From assembly GCF_032583975.1 (NCBI RefSeq), contig NZ_JAWHTF010000007.1: DNA of 64,000 nt; one strand, given 5' to 3'. The translations under genes were made by a program, and so were the position numbers. Below the pieces are notes generated by a model. That model saw only the letters and a list, made by a program, of their open reading frames with translations. It had not been told where the DNA came from and made no database searches. This DNA comes from Gilvirhabdus luticola. Its GTDB lineage: Bacteria > Bacteroidota > Bacteroidia > Flavobacteriales > Flavobacteriaceae. Positions 25,851-34,754 of this stretch are shown in pieces. Each line of letters starts with the position of its first letter. Position 1 is the first letter of the stretch.

Positions 25851-25858
25851 TATATTTG
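25851..25858 (+). promoter_or_regulatory. Predicted -7 box for the mscS-like gene
   Basis: TATATTTG matches TAnnTTTG, 33 bases before the ATG at 25892. A TTG lies 26 bases upstream, longer than the usual spacing. Confidence 0.4.
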
Positions 25859-25891
25859 ATGGCATATAACCAATTTGACGATTAACAGTTT

Positions 25892-26770
25892 ATGAACATA
25901 GATTTTAGTAAAATTTTTAATGATTTTTACTTGGACATTAGTTCAATGTTGCCAAAAATAATAACTGCTATAATTGCAATATTATTCTTCATAATTCTTG
26001 GAAAGTTATTTTATCGATTTATTGGTAAAAGAATCCAATTAAAATGGAAAGACAGTATTATTTCGAACTTCACGGCAGAAGCTACTAAATGGTTTTTTTA
26101 CATTTTTGGTTTAATTGTAGCATTGAATATTGTTGGTTTTGGCGGTATTGCAAGTAGTCTAATTGCTGGAGCAGGTATTAGTGCTATTATCTTTGGATTT
26201 GCATTTAAGGATATAGGAGAAAATTTTTTAGCTGGAATTATTTTAGCATTAAAACGACCATTTGAAATAGGAGATATAATAGAAGTAGATGGTTATAAAG
26301 GGAATGTGAAAGACCTTGATTTGAGAATAACTCATTTAAGAAATGTTGAAGGAAAAGATATTTATATTCCCAATTCGTCAATAATAAAAAACACCCTAAT
26401 AAATTACACAAAAGATGGTAATTTAAGAATGAGCTTTATGATAGGTATTGCACCTGAAAATGATATAACTCAAACTCGAAGCTTAATTATTGAATATTTA
26501 AAACAGAATAAACAAATATTAAAAACACCTATGCCAAACATAGTTGTTCAAGAATTAGGTGAATTTACCACTGATTTACAAGTCCTGTTTTGGGTAGATA
26601 TCTTATCAAATAAAAAACTACCAGATAGCTACCTTGGACATAACATTCGTAGCAAAGTTATTTCAGATATTAAAGAAATACTCGACAAAAACAATATTGA
26701 AATGCCTTCTCAAGTTATTGAGCACAAAATGTATAGAGATTATAAATTTCAAGTAAAAAAGGATGAATAA
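25892..26770 (+). CDS. MscS-family small-conductance mechanosensitive channel
   Basis: A 292-residue inner-membrane channel that releases solutes on hypo-osmotic shock. It has an N-terminal hydrophobic helix (PKIITAIIAILFFIILGKLFY), further membrane segments and the pore-lining helix GIASSLIAGAGISAIIFGFAFKDIGENFLAG rich in Gly/Ala as in MscS TM3. The beta domain follows with FEIGDIIEVDGYKGNVKDLDLRITHLR and IPNSSI. Length matches E. coli MscS. It is monocistronic, followed by the repeat element at 26775. Confidence 0.93.
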   Translation: MNIDFSKIFNDFYLDISSMLPKIITAIIAILFFIILGKLFYRFIGKRIQLKWKDSIISNFTAEATKWFFYIFGLIVALNIVGFGGIASSLIAGAGISAIIFGFAFKDIGENFLAGIILALKRPFEIGDIIEVDGYKGNVKDLDLRITHLRNVEGKDIYIPNSSIIKNTLINYTKDGNLRMSFMIGIAPENDITQTRSLIIEYLKQNKQILKTPMPNIVVQELGEFTTDLQVLFWVDILSNKKLPDSYLGHNIRSKVISDIKEILDKNNIEMPSQVIEHKMYRDYKFQVKKDE

Positions 26771-26774
26771 AAAC

Positions 26775-26905
26775 TACAATACTGTGTATAATAAATTGCT
26801 CGATTACTGAATACATACGAAAATCCTCGAGGATTTTCTATTGAGTTTGTATTTGCTAATTTAGTTGCTGAAACAAGCAACGGAATTATACACAAAACAG
26901 TTGTA
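26775..26905 (+). repeat. Hairpin-forming dispersed repeat with terminal inverted ends, copy A
   Basis: The element has imperfect terminal inverted repeats (TACAATACTGTGTATAAT at the left; TACAACTGTTTTGTGTATAA reading inward from the right) and a perfect 20-base palindrome in the middle at 26819-26838 with CTCGAG at its centre. The part 26833-26870 matches copy B (minus, 16612-16722) and copy C (27826-27868). It encodes no protein. It lies just upstream of the hydrolase gene at 26917. Confidence 0.8.
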
Positions 26906-26916
26906 CCACATTAATC

Positions 26917-27726
26917 ATGAAACTAAAGATAATCACATCAAACCTTATCGTTTTCATTTTGTTTATCAACAGTTTTAATATTTATGCACAAGTACTTCAT
27001 GAAAGAATTAGGGCAAACCACAAAATTTATATTCCAGAAGGTAAAGGAAATTTCCCTGTTGTTATTGTCTTTCCAGGCTGTAGTGGGGTTTCATTGAATG
27101 GGCCAGAAACTGATACTGGAAGACCTGGTGATGAGGCTGATAGACTTTTCCGTAGGCACTATTCACGAATGGCTGTAAGGTTACAAGAAGCTGGTTTCTT
27201 GGTCTTATTGGTTGACTATCTAACTGCAGAAGGTGTTTCAAATACATGTGGTTGGGAAATCCATCCAAAACGAATTGGCGAATACATATACGAGGCCGTC
27301 TCATTTGCCAAATCGATACCAAATGGTAATTTAACCAGAATTCATGTAATTGGTTGGTCACACGGAGGTGAAGGTGTGCTAGCATGGCTAAACAAATTAG
27401 ACATAGAGCCAAGGGATGTTAAGTCTGCAATTGCGGTCTATCCAGGATGCAGTTCGAATAAACCTTGGAAAACCTTACTACCTGTGCTTATGATTCTTGG
27501 TGAGGCTGATGACATTGCACTCCCTAATATTTGTAATTCATTAGTACAATCGCTACAAAACAAAACTAATGTATCTGTGATAAGTTATCCAAACGCTCGT
27601 CATGGATTTGACTTGACTGAAGGTCCAAAAATGCTATCTGTTGGTAATAATCTAACTATCGGTAGAAATCAAAAGGCAGGTGATGATGCTTGGAATAAAA
27701 TTTTCAAATTTCTTAAAAAAAATTAA
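26917..27726 (+). CDS. Secreted dienelactone-hydrolase-family alpha/beta hydrolase
   Basis: A 269-residue exported hydrolase: signal peptide to about residue 25 (INSFNIYAQ) and an alpha/beta-hydrolase core. The nucleophile elbow is GWSHGG with Ser148; the acid is in GEADDIALP (Asp198 or 199) and the base is His229 in ARHGFD. VIVFPGCSGVSL supplies the oxyanion strand. DLH-family members hydrolyse lactones or esters; the substrate here is unknown. The gene is a lone ORF flanked on both sides by copies of the same repeat, which makes it look like an inserted accessory unit. Confidence 0.85.
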   Translation: MKLKIITSNLIVFILFINSFNIYAQVLHERIRANHKIYIPEGKGNFPVVIVFPGCSGVSLNGPETDTGRPGDEADRLFRRHYSRMAVRLQEAGFLVLLVDYLTAEGVSNTCGWEIHPKRIGEYIYEAVSFAKSIPNGNLTRIHVIGWSHGGEGVLAWLNKLDIEPRDVKSAIAVYPGCSSNKPWKTLLPVLMILGEADDIALPNICNSLVQSLQNKTNVSVISYPNARHGFDLTEGPKMLSVGNNLTIGRNQKAGDDAWNKIFKFLKKN

Positions 27727-27825
27727 AATAACGCAGTACAAAGTCGTGTATTGCTTTGCTTGCTAATAGCTAAACCAAAAAAAATTACATTTAACTTGGG
27801 TTAATTCTTACTCCAAAAATACTAC

Positions 27826-27868
27826 TGATTTTCTATTCCGTTTGTATTTGTTAAATTAGGTGCTTAAA
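27826..27868 (+). repeat. Dispersed repeat, partial copy C
   Basis: GATTTTCTATTCCGTTTGTA followed by TTTGTTAAATTAGGTGCTTA repeats the conserved right half of copies A and B. The left half (27727-27825) has diverged or belongs to a different variant, though TGTATTGCTTTGCTTGCTAA there is reminiscent of the arm. It separates the hydrolase gene from the 51-residue ORF. Confidence 0.6.
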
Positions 27869-27892
27869 CAAATAACTAAACCCATATTCTAT

Positions 27893-28048
27893 ATGAAAAA
27901 TAAAAAATTAGTAAAAGGAGTCGCTTTAGGCATTGTAATTGGAACTGTGGTAGGTGTTATTACAGATAATATTGGATTATGGCTTGCCGTTGGAATTGCG
28001 ATTGGAGCTGCAGTTGGAAACACGTTATCTAATAAAAAGACTAAATGA
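27893..28048 (+). CDS. Small glycine-rich hydrophobic protein
   Basis: A 51-residue predicted membrane peptide: basic start (MKNKKLVKG), then a Gly/Ala/Val/Ile-rich stretch with two glycine-zipper-like runs (VALGIVIGTVVGVITDNIG and VGIAIGAAVGNTL) and a basic end. Similar glycine-zipper mini-proteins occur in many bacteria without known role. The ATG at 27893 is preferred to a GTG at 27860, which lies inside the repeat. It is 4 bases upstream of the phospholipase D-like gene and may be translated with it. Confidence 0.65.
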   Translation: MKNKKLVKGVALGIVIGTVVGVITDNIGLWLAVGIAIGAAVGNTLSNKKTK

Positions 28049-28052
28049 TATT

Positions 28053-29582
28053 ATGATGAAATATTTTAATTTTTATATTATTTTATTAATCTTGTTTTCA
28101 TCATGTCATGAAAAAAAGGAAAAAAAAAGTGAATTGGATTTCTGTAATAATATTCATAGAAACGATAGCATAACCCTATCATCAGAGCTTAATAGTGTCT
28201 CTCAACTTATGGAGAAAAAAACTGGGGTATATGTTCTTGAAGATGGTAGTGGCTCCATGGTTGCAAGGGCCTGGTTAACTGAATATTCAGAGAAAACTAT
28301 AGACATACAATATTTTATTTTTTCAACAGATAATGTAGGACTAATTGCTTGTGATTATCTAATTAGAGCGGCAGATAGAGGCGTTAAAGTAAGGATTATT
28401 GTTGATGATATTATGGTTGATGCTGATGTTGAAGATATAATAATGTTTAATTCACATGAAAATATTTCTGTAAAAATTTACAATCCAGGAGTTAATTTAG
28501 GTAAGAATCTATTTCAGAAGATCGAAAAATTTGCAACTGATTTTAAATCTGCCAATCAAAGAATGCATAATAAAACATTTATTGTTGATGGGAAAGTTGT
28601 TATTACAGGTGGTCGAAATATTGCTGATGAATATTTTGACTATGACCATGAGTATAATTTTAGAGATAGAGATATTTTAATGCTAGGAAAAGAATCGAAA
28701 AATGTAACTAAATCATTTAATGAGTTTTGGAATAGTCCATTGAGTAAAACCGTTGAAAGTGTAATTAAAACAGAATCTGATATTGTTTATCCTGATAATC
28801 GATTTGATAACCTTCATGCTTATGCATGCAATCCAGAAAATTTTTGGCCACAAGTAAGGCAAAGAATTGAGGATTTACCAATTGCATTTAAATCAATTTT
28901 AAATTCTGGAGAGTTAGTTTGGCTAGAAGATATTAAGTTTATTTCTGATAAACCAGGCAAAAATAATGAAGAAAAAGGATTAGGTGGTGGAGGAATTACT
29001 ACAACTGCATTAATTAATTTACTAAAGGGAGCTAAAACATCTATTGATATTCAGACCCCATATTTAATAACAACAGAATTAAGTCAGAATTTATTTAAAG
29101 AAGCAGTTGATCGCGGTGTAAAAATTAGAATTCTTACTAACAGTCTTGCATCTACAGATAATGTAGAAGCATTTAGCAGTTATCAAACGGATCGAGAAAA
29201 ACTACTAAAAACTGGTGTTAGAATATTCGAATTTCGTCCAGATGCTGCTGAAAGAAAAAGAATAATGACTGGCGAATTACAACTAGAATTAGATCATAAA
29301 CCAATATTTGGATTACACGCAAAGTCAATGGTTATTGATAATAAAACAACAGTTATCGGTACTTTTAATCTTGACCCAAGGAGTGCGAATTTAAATACAG
29401 AATGTGTTGTTATTCTAAATTCTGATAAGGTCTCAAGTAGTGTTTTGAAAGGTATGGAAGAAGAATTTAAACCAGAAAATTCTTGGGAAACAACTCTAGA
29501 TTACAACCCAGATTCAGAGGTAAACAACTATAAGCGCTTAAAAACTTGGACAAGAAAAATCATACCAAAGGAGATTTTATAA
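28053..29582 (+). CDS. Phospholipase D-family lipoprotein (cardiolipin-synthase-like)
   Basis: A 509-residue lipoprotein (signal IILLILFSSCHE, lipobox Cys near residue 18) with two complete HKD motifs: HNKTFIVDGKVVITGGRN in the first half and HAKSMVIDNKTTVIGTFN in the second. This arrangement is that of the PLD superfamily, which catalyses phosphodiester transfer through a paired His. The domain structure resembles the ClsC/YmdC-type cardiolipin synthases. Surface anchoring would place it in the periplasm. Two adjacent ATGs (28053, 28056) are possible. An in-frame start at 27954 lies inside the previous ORF and is rejected. Confidence 0.85.
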   Translation: MMKYFNFYIILLILFSSCHEKKEKKSELDFCNNIHRNDSITLSSELNSVSQLMEKKTGVYVLEDGSGSMVARAWLTEYSEKTIDIQYFIFSTDNVGLIACDYLIRAADRGVKVRIIVDDIMVDADVEDIIMFNSHENISVKIYNPGVNLGKNLFQKIEKFATDFKSANQRMHNKTFIVDGKVVITGGRNIADEYFDYDHEYNFRDRDILMLGKESKNVTKSFNEFWNSPLSKTVESVIKTESDIVYPDNRFDNLHAYACNPENFWPQVRQRIEDLPIAFKSILNSGELVWLEDIKFISDKPGKNNEEKGLGGGGITTTALINLLKGAKTSIDIQTPYLITTELSQNLFKEAVDRGVKIRILTNSLASTDNVEAFSSYQTDREKLLKTGVRIFEFRPDAAERKRIMTGELQLELDHKPIFGLHAKSMVIDNKTTVIGTFNLDPRSANLNTECVVILNSDKVSSSVLKGMEEEFKPENSWETTLDYNPDSEVNNYKRLKTWTRKIIPKEIL

Positions 29583-29665
29583 AAAATAAAACAATAATTA
29601 TGACAAACATTTCTCAATATGATTGTTTTTTTCTCACAAGTATCTATTGGTTATCGTTAAAATAA

Positions 29666-29943
29666 ATCTCAATAATTGGTACTGTTACGATTTAAGATTC
29701 TTTGCTTTCACTAGTTGATTCAAAATTAGTAGGTGCAACAACTACCTTAAAGGGAACTGCAGCATGAAGTATTACAGATTTTGATGATAATTATACTATT
29801 AAAGTGCCTAATAAAAGTGCGATTTTGATATTCGAATAAATTGGTTATTTGAGTTAGGAAGTTTTTGTAGAAACTCTGACAATAATAAATATTTCGTTAT
29901 ATCCTTCTGATGAAATACTTGAAGATATTGTTGTGTCTGTTTA
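29666..29943 (+). pseudogene. Decayed N-terminus of a SusC/RagA-type TonB-linked protein
   Basis: Reading one frame from 29666 gives a recognisable CarboxypepD_reg-like domain broken by at least four in-frame stops: SIIGTVTI, then KLVGATTTLKGTAA, then SITDFDDNYTIKVPNKSAIL, then IGYLS, EVFVETLTIINISLYPSDE and ILEDIVVSV. The order of strands (GxVxD, VGATxxLKGT, TDFDGNYxIKV, IGYxxQEV, LDEVVVxG) is that of the start of SusC-family receptors. No plug or barrel follows, so most of the gene is deleted. The surrounding 522-base gap (29583-30104) holds nothing else that I can support. Confidence 0.78.
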
Positions 29944-30104
29944 GGACATTCATATTTGGTGAATCTTGGCGGATAATCAAAGATATCTATGATATTATTC
30001 ACAATGGTCAAAGAGCTAAAGATACTACCTTTTTTAAACCAATAAGCTTCAATGGTGAGCTTTACTAGGAATAAAAAGATTGAACCCTAGTAATTTAAAT
30101 ATTA

Positions 30105-30782
30105 TTATTTAATATACTCCAAACAATTATCTAAAACAGATTCAAAATTTGAAGGCGTTGTATGCCCTGTGTTTTTATTTTCTATAAACTTAAAATTAAA
30201 GTCTACAGCTTCTAATAATGCTATAAGAGCTAATGATTGTTGTTTATATTTATAATCTATTTCACCTACCATAACAACTCCTTTAACATGTCTCTCTTTG
30301 GCACTTTTTACATTTTCTTCTGTACAAGCTTCAGATAAACCTCCTCCAATATTTAACAGAATAAACCCTTTTGTAGGAATTATGTTATTCAACACCAAAT
30401 CTATACTTGTTCTTGCACCTAAAGAAAATCCACCAATATAAACTTCTTTAAGATCAATATTATACTCATTTATAAGGCTGTCATAATAACCTTTAATATT
30501 TTTACGTTCAAGTTCAATATTTCTCCAGCCATATCGGTTAGGTGGTCTATCCAGAGTTGAAGCTTCCATATAAACTACAATAAAGTCCTTATACAATTTT
30601 GGACTTTTCCAATAGGTTTGCATGTCTTTCATATTGCCATGACCTCCATGCAATGCTATAAATAAAGGATAGTTTTTTTCATTATTAAAATTCTCTGGTA
30701 AGACAACAGAATATTTCTTCTGCCCGTATGAAACTAAAACGACAAGAAAAACAATTAATGAAAAGAATTTTTTTAGTTGCAT
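30105..30782 (-). CDS. Exported alpha/beta hydrolase (esterase-like)
   Basis: A 225-residue exported protein with a signal peptide (FFSLIVFLVVLVSYGQ) and an alpha/beta-hydrolase core: LFIALHGGHGNMKDM near the start, the nucleophile elbow GGFSLGART and a terminal NTGHTTP supplying the histidine. It resembles PHB-depolymerase/feruloyl-esterase-type phospholipase/carboxylesterases. The substrate is unknown. The start ATG overlaps the stop of the aminopeptidase gene by one base, so the two are co-transcribed. Confidence 0.83.
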   Translation of the reverse strand: MQLKKFFSLIVFLVVLVSYGQKKYSVVLPENFNNEKNYPLFIALHGGHGNMKDMQTYWKSPKLYKDFIVVYMEASTLDRPPNRYGWRNIELERKNIKGYYDSLINEYNIDLKEVYIGGFSLGARTSIDLVLNNIIPTKGFILLNIGGGLSEACTEENVKSAKERHVKGVVMVGEIDYKYKQQSLALIALLEAVDFNFKFIENKNTGHTTPSNFESVLDNCLEYIK

Positions 30783-32260
30783 TAATCCAAATCTGGTAGT
30801 TTAAAACCATCCAGAACGCTGGTTTCTTTCATAAGTTCTTCGATCTCTTCAGATTTACGCGGTGCTTCACCAGAAAGTAAAACTGGACCTTTCTCTGTGA
30901 TTAGAATATCGTCTTCAATCCTTACAGCTATTCCCCACCATTTTTCATCACAATCACTACCTTTAGGAATATAGATACCAGGCTCAACAGTAATAACCAT
31001 ATTAGCCTCAAAATCACCTCTCAAATTTGCATCATGCACATCCAAACCAATGTGATGCGAAGTACCATGAGGGAAATATTTATGTGCATCAGCCTCGTCT
31101 TTAGCAATACCCAAATCAATGAGTCCTTGATTTATAATTTTTCTACCTGCTGCATCTGGAGAATGTAAATTATTACCTATTACAGAGGCAGCAATACCAG
31201 CTTCTTGTGCTTCATATACCAAATCGTAAATGATTTTTTGTTCTGGAGAAAATTTACCGTTTGCAGGAATGGTTCTAGTGACATCAGCCGTATAACCATG
31301 ATATTCTGCACCAAGATCCATCAACACCAAATCATTATCAACTTTCATTTTGGTATTTTCTATATAGTGTAGTACACAACCATTATTGCCAGCACCTACA
31401 ATACTAGGATAGCCTTCATACTCACTGCCGTACTTTTTATAAATGTATTCATGAATACCTTGTATTTCGGCTTCAGACATACCAACATGCATGGCTTTCA
31501 TAATCTCGCGCTGGCCCATTGCAGAAATTCTAATTGCTTTTATAAGCAATTTCATTTCTTCTGCCGTCTTAATTTGACGTAAAGCAGCCATGAGTGTAGT
31601 AAGCGTATTAGTATCTGTTATTACTTTTCGTTCTTTAAGATTTGCCTCATTATTAATATCTGGATTTGAATTGGAATTTGAAATAACGGTTTCAGTTTGT
31701 TGTATCTGACTTTTAAAAGCTTCAATCAAATCAAATAAATCAGCGTCGTTTTTTTCAGAATCACGATAATCGTTCTTAAACTCATCAAAAAGAACTGCGT
31801 CAAATTTTGTATAATCTATACCAGAATCTAAAAATTCTATTCCGTTAAAGGCCATATCGAAACCAAGCTTTTCTTTGACACCTTCTACACCTAAACGAAT
31901 ACCATCCCATTGTTCTCTCACTGCATCTCGCTTTTGAACATATATTAATTCATTATACGTTTCTCCCATTTCATTTGTTTGGTCTTCAGAAAAAATAACC
32001 AAAACAGAATTGGGTTCTTTATATCCTGTTAAATAATAAAAATCTGGATCCTGATGATACACATAATCTACATCGTTTGCTCTATTTCTTATAGCATTTG
32101 CAAAAAAAACTGCAACGCTATTCTCTGGCATACTTTGGCGTAAAGCTTCTCTTCTCCCTTTATGAAATTCTGAGCTTAAATAATCATCAGGAATTCCATC
32201 TTGAGCAAAAATTAATAATGAAAATAAAATAGAAAAAATAGTTAATAGTGTAGTTTTCAT
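30782..32260 (-). CDS. Exported aminopeptidase P-family (M24) metallopeptidase
   Basis: A 492-residue enzyme of the M24B family that would remove an N-terminal residue preceding proline. A cleavable signal peptide (TIFSILFSLLIFAQDG) precedes a creatinase N-terminal domain and the pita-bread catalytic domain. Dinuclear metal ligands are visible in DLGAEYHGYTADVTRT, GTSHHIGLDVHD, TVEPGIYIP and VRIEDDILIT. A roughly 20-residue Asn/Ser-rich insert (ISNSNSNPDINNEAN) lies mid-protein. ATG 32260 is chosen over 32332 because it begins with the signal peptide. Confidence 0.92.
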   Translation of the reverse strand: MKTTLLTIFSILFSLLIFAQDGIPDDYLSSEFHKGRREALRQSMPENSVAVFFANAIRNRANDVDYVYHQDPDFYYLTGYKEPNSVLVIFSEDQTNEMGETYNELIYVQKRDAVREQWDGIRLGVEGVKEKLGFDMAFNGIEFLDSGIDYTKFDAVLFDEFKNDYRDSEKNDADLFDLIEAFKSQIQQTETVISNSNSNPDINNEANLKERKVITDTNTLTTLMAALRQIKTAEEMKLLIKAIRISAMGQREIMKAMHVGMSEAEIQGIHEYIYKKYGSEYEGYPSIVGAGNNGCVLHYIENTKMKVDNDLVLMDLGAEYHGYTADVTRTIPANGKFSPEQKIIYDLVYEAQEAGIAASVIGNNLHSPDAAGRKIINQGLIDLGIAKDEADAHKYFPHGTSHHIGLDVHDANLRGDFEANMVITVEPGIYIPKGSDCDEKWWGIAVRIEDDILITEKGPVLLSGEAPRKSEEIEELMKETSVLDGFKLPDLD

Positions 32261-32376
32261 AGAAAGAATATAAGTATACGTAAAATTAAACCTAATATTT
32301 AATGGTAAGAAATAATTATACGAATTTAACAAAGTTTTAATCTAAAACTTAACCATTTAATACGAATAATTTTCAA

Positions 32377-32384
32377 TACTTTTG
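32377..32384 (+). promoter_or_regulatory. Predicted -7 box for gcvT
   Basis: TACTTTTG matches TAnnTTTG and is followed by GCCTC, 27 bases before the gcvT ATG. Confidence 0.5.
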
Positions 32385-32411
32385 CCTCATTATTTATCAT
32401 AAAAATAAAGA

Positions 32412-33494
32412 ATGAAAGACACTGCCTTATCAGAAACTCATATAGCTTTAGGTGCAAAAATGGTGCCTTTTGCAGGATATAATATGCCTGTGCAATATGA
32501 AGGTGTAAATATAGAGCATGAAACCGTAAGACATGCAGTTGGTGTTTTTGATGTTTCACACATGGGCGAATTTTTAATAGAAGGTGAACATGCTTTAGAA
32601 CTCATCCAGAAGGTGTCAAGCAATGATGCTTCAAAATTGACCATAGGCAAAGCACAATATAGTTGTTTACCAAATGATGATGGAGGAATTGTTGATGATT
32701 TAATTATTTACAGAGTTAAAGAGAAAACCTATCTCCTAGTTGTAAATGCTAGTAATATTGAAAAAGATTGGAACTGGATTCATTCTAAAAATGATGTTGG
32801 TGCAATTATGCGAGATTTAAGTAACGATTATTCCTTACTTGCCATTCAAGGTCCAAAGGCTATCGAAGCTATGCAAAGTCTTACCAGTCACGATTTATCT
32901 GAAATAAAGTTCTACAATTTTATAGTTGGTGATTTTGCAGGTATTGATTACGTTATTATTTCTGCAACTGGTTACACTGGTAGTGGTGGATTTGAAATCT
33001 ATTGCAAGAACAGTGAAGTAAAACAAGTTTGGGATAAGGTACTCGAAGCAGGTAAAGATTATGGCATTAAACCAATTGGTCTGGCTGCGCGAGATACACT
33101 TCGTCTAGAAATGGGGTATTGTCTCTACGGAAACGATATTGATGATACAACGTCTCCTATTGAAGCTGGTTTAGGTTGGATTACCAAATTCACAAAAGAA
33201 TTTACAAATTCCCTTGCTTTAGAAGACGAAAAACGTCGTGGTCCAGAACGCAAACTTATAGCTTTTGAACTCGACGAACGTGGTATTCCTCGTCATGGTT
33301 ATGACATTGTAGATGGCCATGGTATAAAAATTGGTGAAGTAACTTCCGGAACGATGTCACCATCACTTGCCAAGGGTATTGGTTTAGGGTATGTGCCAAC
33401 TATATTTTCGGAAATTGGCAGTAAAATCCAAATCCAAATACGTAAAAATGCGGTTCCTGCAACTGTTGTGAAACTACCCTTTTATAAAGGTTAA
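32412..33494 (+). CDS. gcvT: Glycine cleavage system aminomethyltransferase (T protein)
   Basis: A 360-residue T protein, which transfers the methylene group from aminomethyl-lipoyl H protein to tetrahydrofolate. Motifs: MVPFAGYNMPVQYEGV, GVFDVSHMGEF, YTGSGGFEIYC, LAARDTLRLEMGYCLYGNDID and GEVTSGTMSPSLAKGIGLGYV. Length and order are standard. The other glycine cleavage genes are not in this window. The next gene follows after 27 bases on the same strand. Confidence 0.97.
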   Translation: MKDTALSETHIALGAKMVPFAGYNMPVQYEGVNIEHETVRHAVGVFDVSHMGEFLIEGEHALELIQKVSSNDASKLTIGKAQYSCLPNDDGGIVDDLIIYRVKEKTYLLVVNASNIEKDWNWIHSKNDVGAIMRDLSNDYSLLAIQGPKAIEAMQSLTSHDLSEIKFYNFIVGDFAGIDYVIISATGYTGSGGFEIYCKNSEVKQVWDKVLEAGKDYGIKPIGLAARDTLRLEMGYCLYGNDIDDTTSPIEAGLGWITKFTKEFTNSLALEDEKRRGPERKLIAFELDERGIPRHGYDIVDGHGIKIGEVTSGTMSPSLAKGIGLGYVPTIFSEIGSKIQIQIRKNAVPATVVKLPFYKG

Positions 33495-33521
33495 AAATGC
33501 TTCTTAACTTAAGTGATATTA

Positions 33522-34355
33522 ATGAAGGAGAAAGAAAGCAAACATCGTATCTTAATTTTAGGCGCAAGCGGTTTTATAGGCAATGCCATCTACAAAGAAC
33601 TCTGCTCCTATTTTAAAACATTTGGTACTTACCAAACACCTAAACGAGAATTTGAAAAAAACAAACACTTCTTTCAATATCAAGTTGAAGAGGACGACGT
33701 GGTTGGAATTCTTAAAGCTGTTAGGCCAACCATCATAATTTCGGCATTAAGAGGTGATTTTTCTGCGCAAGTCATTGCACATACCCATATTTTAGAATAC
33801 TTAAAAACCAGTAGAAGTAAAATTATTTTTTTGTCATCAGCCAATGTATTTGATGCCTATAGCCAATATCCTAGTTATGAAACAGACAAAACATTAAGTA
33901 ACAGTATTTATGGGCATTTTAAGATCAAAATTGAAAACATGCTTTTGCGTTTGCCAAAAAGACAGGTAGCCATCATTAGACTGCCCATGGTTTTTGGTTC
34001 GCAATCTCCTAGGATACAGGAACTCAAAATGTTTCTAAAAACCAATGAACCTATTGAAGTCTTTCCTAATCTAATAATGAATGTTACAACAGATAATAAA
34101 GTTACTCAACAAATTCATTATATTATAAATAGAAACAAAAGTGGTATTTTTCATTTAGGAAGTAGAGATTTAGTGCATCACGACGAATTTATTAAGGATA
34201 TAATTCATACATTAAATTATCCAATTCCTGTTTTCAAGCAAGTTTTTACCACTAATAATGACAGATACTTGGCTGTTCTACCAAAAAACAATAAGCTACC
34301 TAAACACCTGCAAATTGATAGTCAGGAAATCCTTACTGAACTTTCTATAACCTAA
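33522..34355 (+). CDS. NAD-dependent epimerase/dehydratase-like (extended SDR, RmlD-like)
   Basis: A 277-residue protein with a Rossmann GASGFIGNAIYKEL at the start, IIFLSSANVFDA in place of the usual Ser strand, and a YGHFKIKIEN segment giving the Tyr-x-x-x-Lys pair. It resembles RmlD/dTDP-4-dehydrorhamnose-reductase-like SDRs that act on sugar nucleotides, but the substrate cannot be told. The ATG at 33522 is preferred to a GTG three codons earlier. It is linked to gcvT only by position. Confidence 0.78.
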   Translation: MKEKESKHRILILGASGFIGNAIYKELCSYFKTFGTYQTPKREFEKNKHFFQYQVEEDDVVGILKAVRPTIIISALRGDFSAQVIAHTHILEYLKTSRSKIIFLSSANVFDAYSQYPSYETDKTLSNSIYGHFKIKIENMLLRLPKRQVAIIRLPMVFGSQSPRIQELKMFLKTNEPIEVFPNLIMNVTTDNKVTQQIHYIINRNKSGIFHLGSRDLVHHDEFIKDIIHTLNYPIPVFKQVFTTNNDRYLAVLPKNNKLPKHLQIDSQEILTELSIT

Positions 34356-34394
34356 AAAAATGATTACATTTAGTAATCTTAAAAAATAAGAAAA

Positions 34395-34685
34395 ATGGAA
34401 AAACTTTCAGAACAAGACATAGAAAAAAGATTATTGCATTTTCCGGATTGGGATTATTTTGATAATGCGATACATGCAGAATTTGAATTCGAAAATTTTA
34501 AAGATTGCTTTAGCGCCATGAGCCGTATTGCTTTTGAGTGTGAAGCTTTGAACCATCATCCAGACTGGTCTAACGTATATAATATTCTTTCTATTTCACT
34601 TTCTACTCACGATGCTAATGGTGTTACCTTAAAAGATTTTCAATTGGCAGAAGCAATTGAAGCCATTGTTGAAGTTGAAGAATAA
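34395..34685 (+). CDS. Pterin-4-alpha-carbinolamine dehydratase
   Basis: A 96-residue 4a-hydroxytetrahydrobiopterin dehydratase (PhhB/DCoH), which recycles the pterin cofactor of aromatic amino-acid hydroxylases. The signature is visible: FEFENFKDCFSAMSRIAFECEALNHHPDWSNVYN, with the catalytic His-His pair and the WSNVYN strand, then the STHDANGVTLKDFQLA end. The length is standard. A short perfect hairpin GATTAC-ATTTA-GTAATC precedes it at 34362-34378. Confidence 0.93.
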   Translation: MEKLSEQDIEKRLLHFPDWDYFDNAIHAEFEFENFKDCFSAMSRIAFECEALNHHPDWSNVYNILSISLSTHDANGVTLKDFQLAEAIEAIVEVEE

Positions 34686-34710
34686 CTTTTAATGTAAAAA
34701 TCCATTTTAT

Positions 34711-34718
34711 TAAATTTG
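34711..34718 (+). promoter_or_regulatory. Predicted -7 box for the yebC-like gene
   Basis: TAAATTTG matches TAnnTTTG, 36 bases before the ATG at 34755. Confidence 0.4.
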
Positions 34719-34754
34719 ACAACTCAAATTAAGACAAACCTTTAAACAAAATTT

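Noticed and set aside
26775..27868. Canonical integron attC sites at the repeats
   Set aside because: I could not find a matched RYYYAAC/GTTRRRY core pair, so no integron call is made.
27954..28052. Upstream start of the PLD-like lipoprotein
   Set aside because: It lies inside the small glycine-rich ORF and would destroy the lipobox placement at the N-terminus.
29944..30104. Possible continuation of the SusC-type relic or a second relic (HNGQRAKDTTFFKPISFNGE)
   Set aside because: A short peptide-like stretch is visible in another frame, but I cannot tie it to any family or to the relic.
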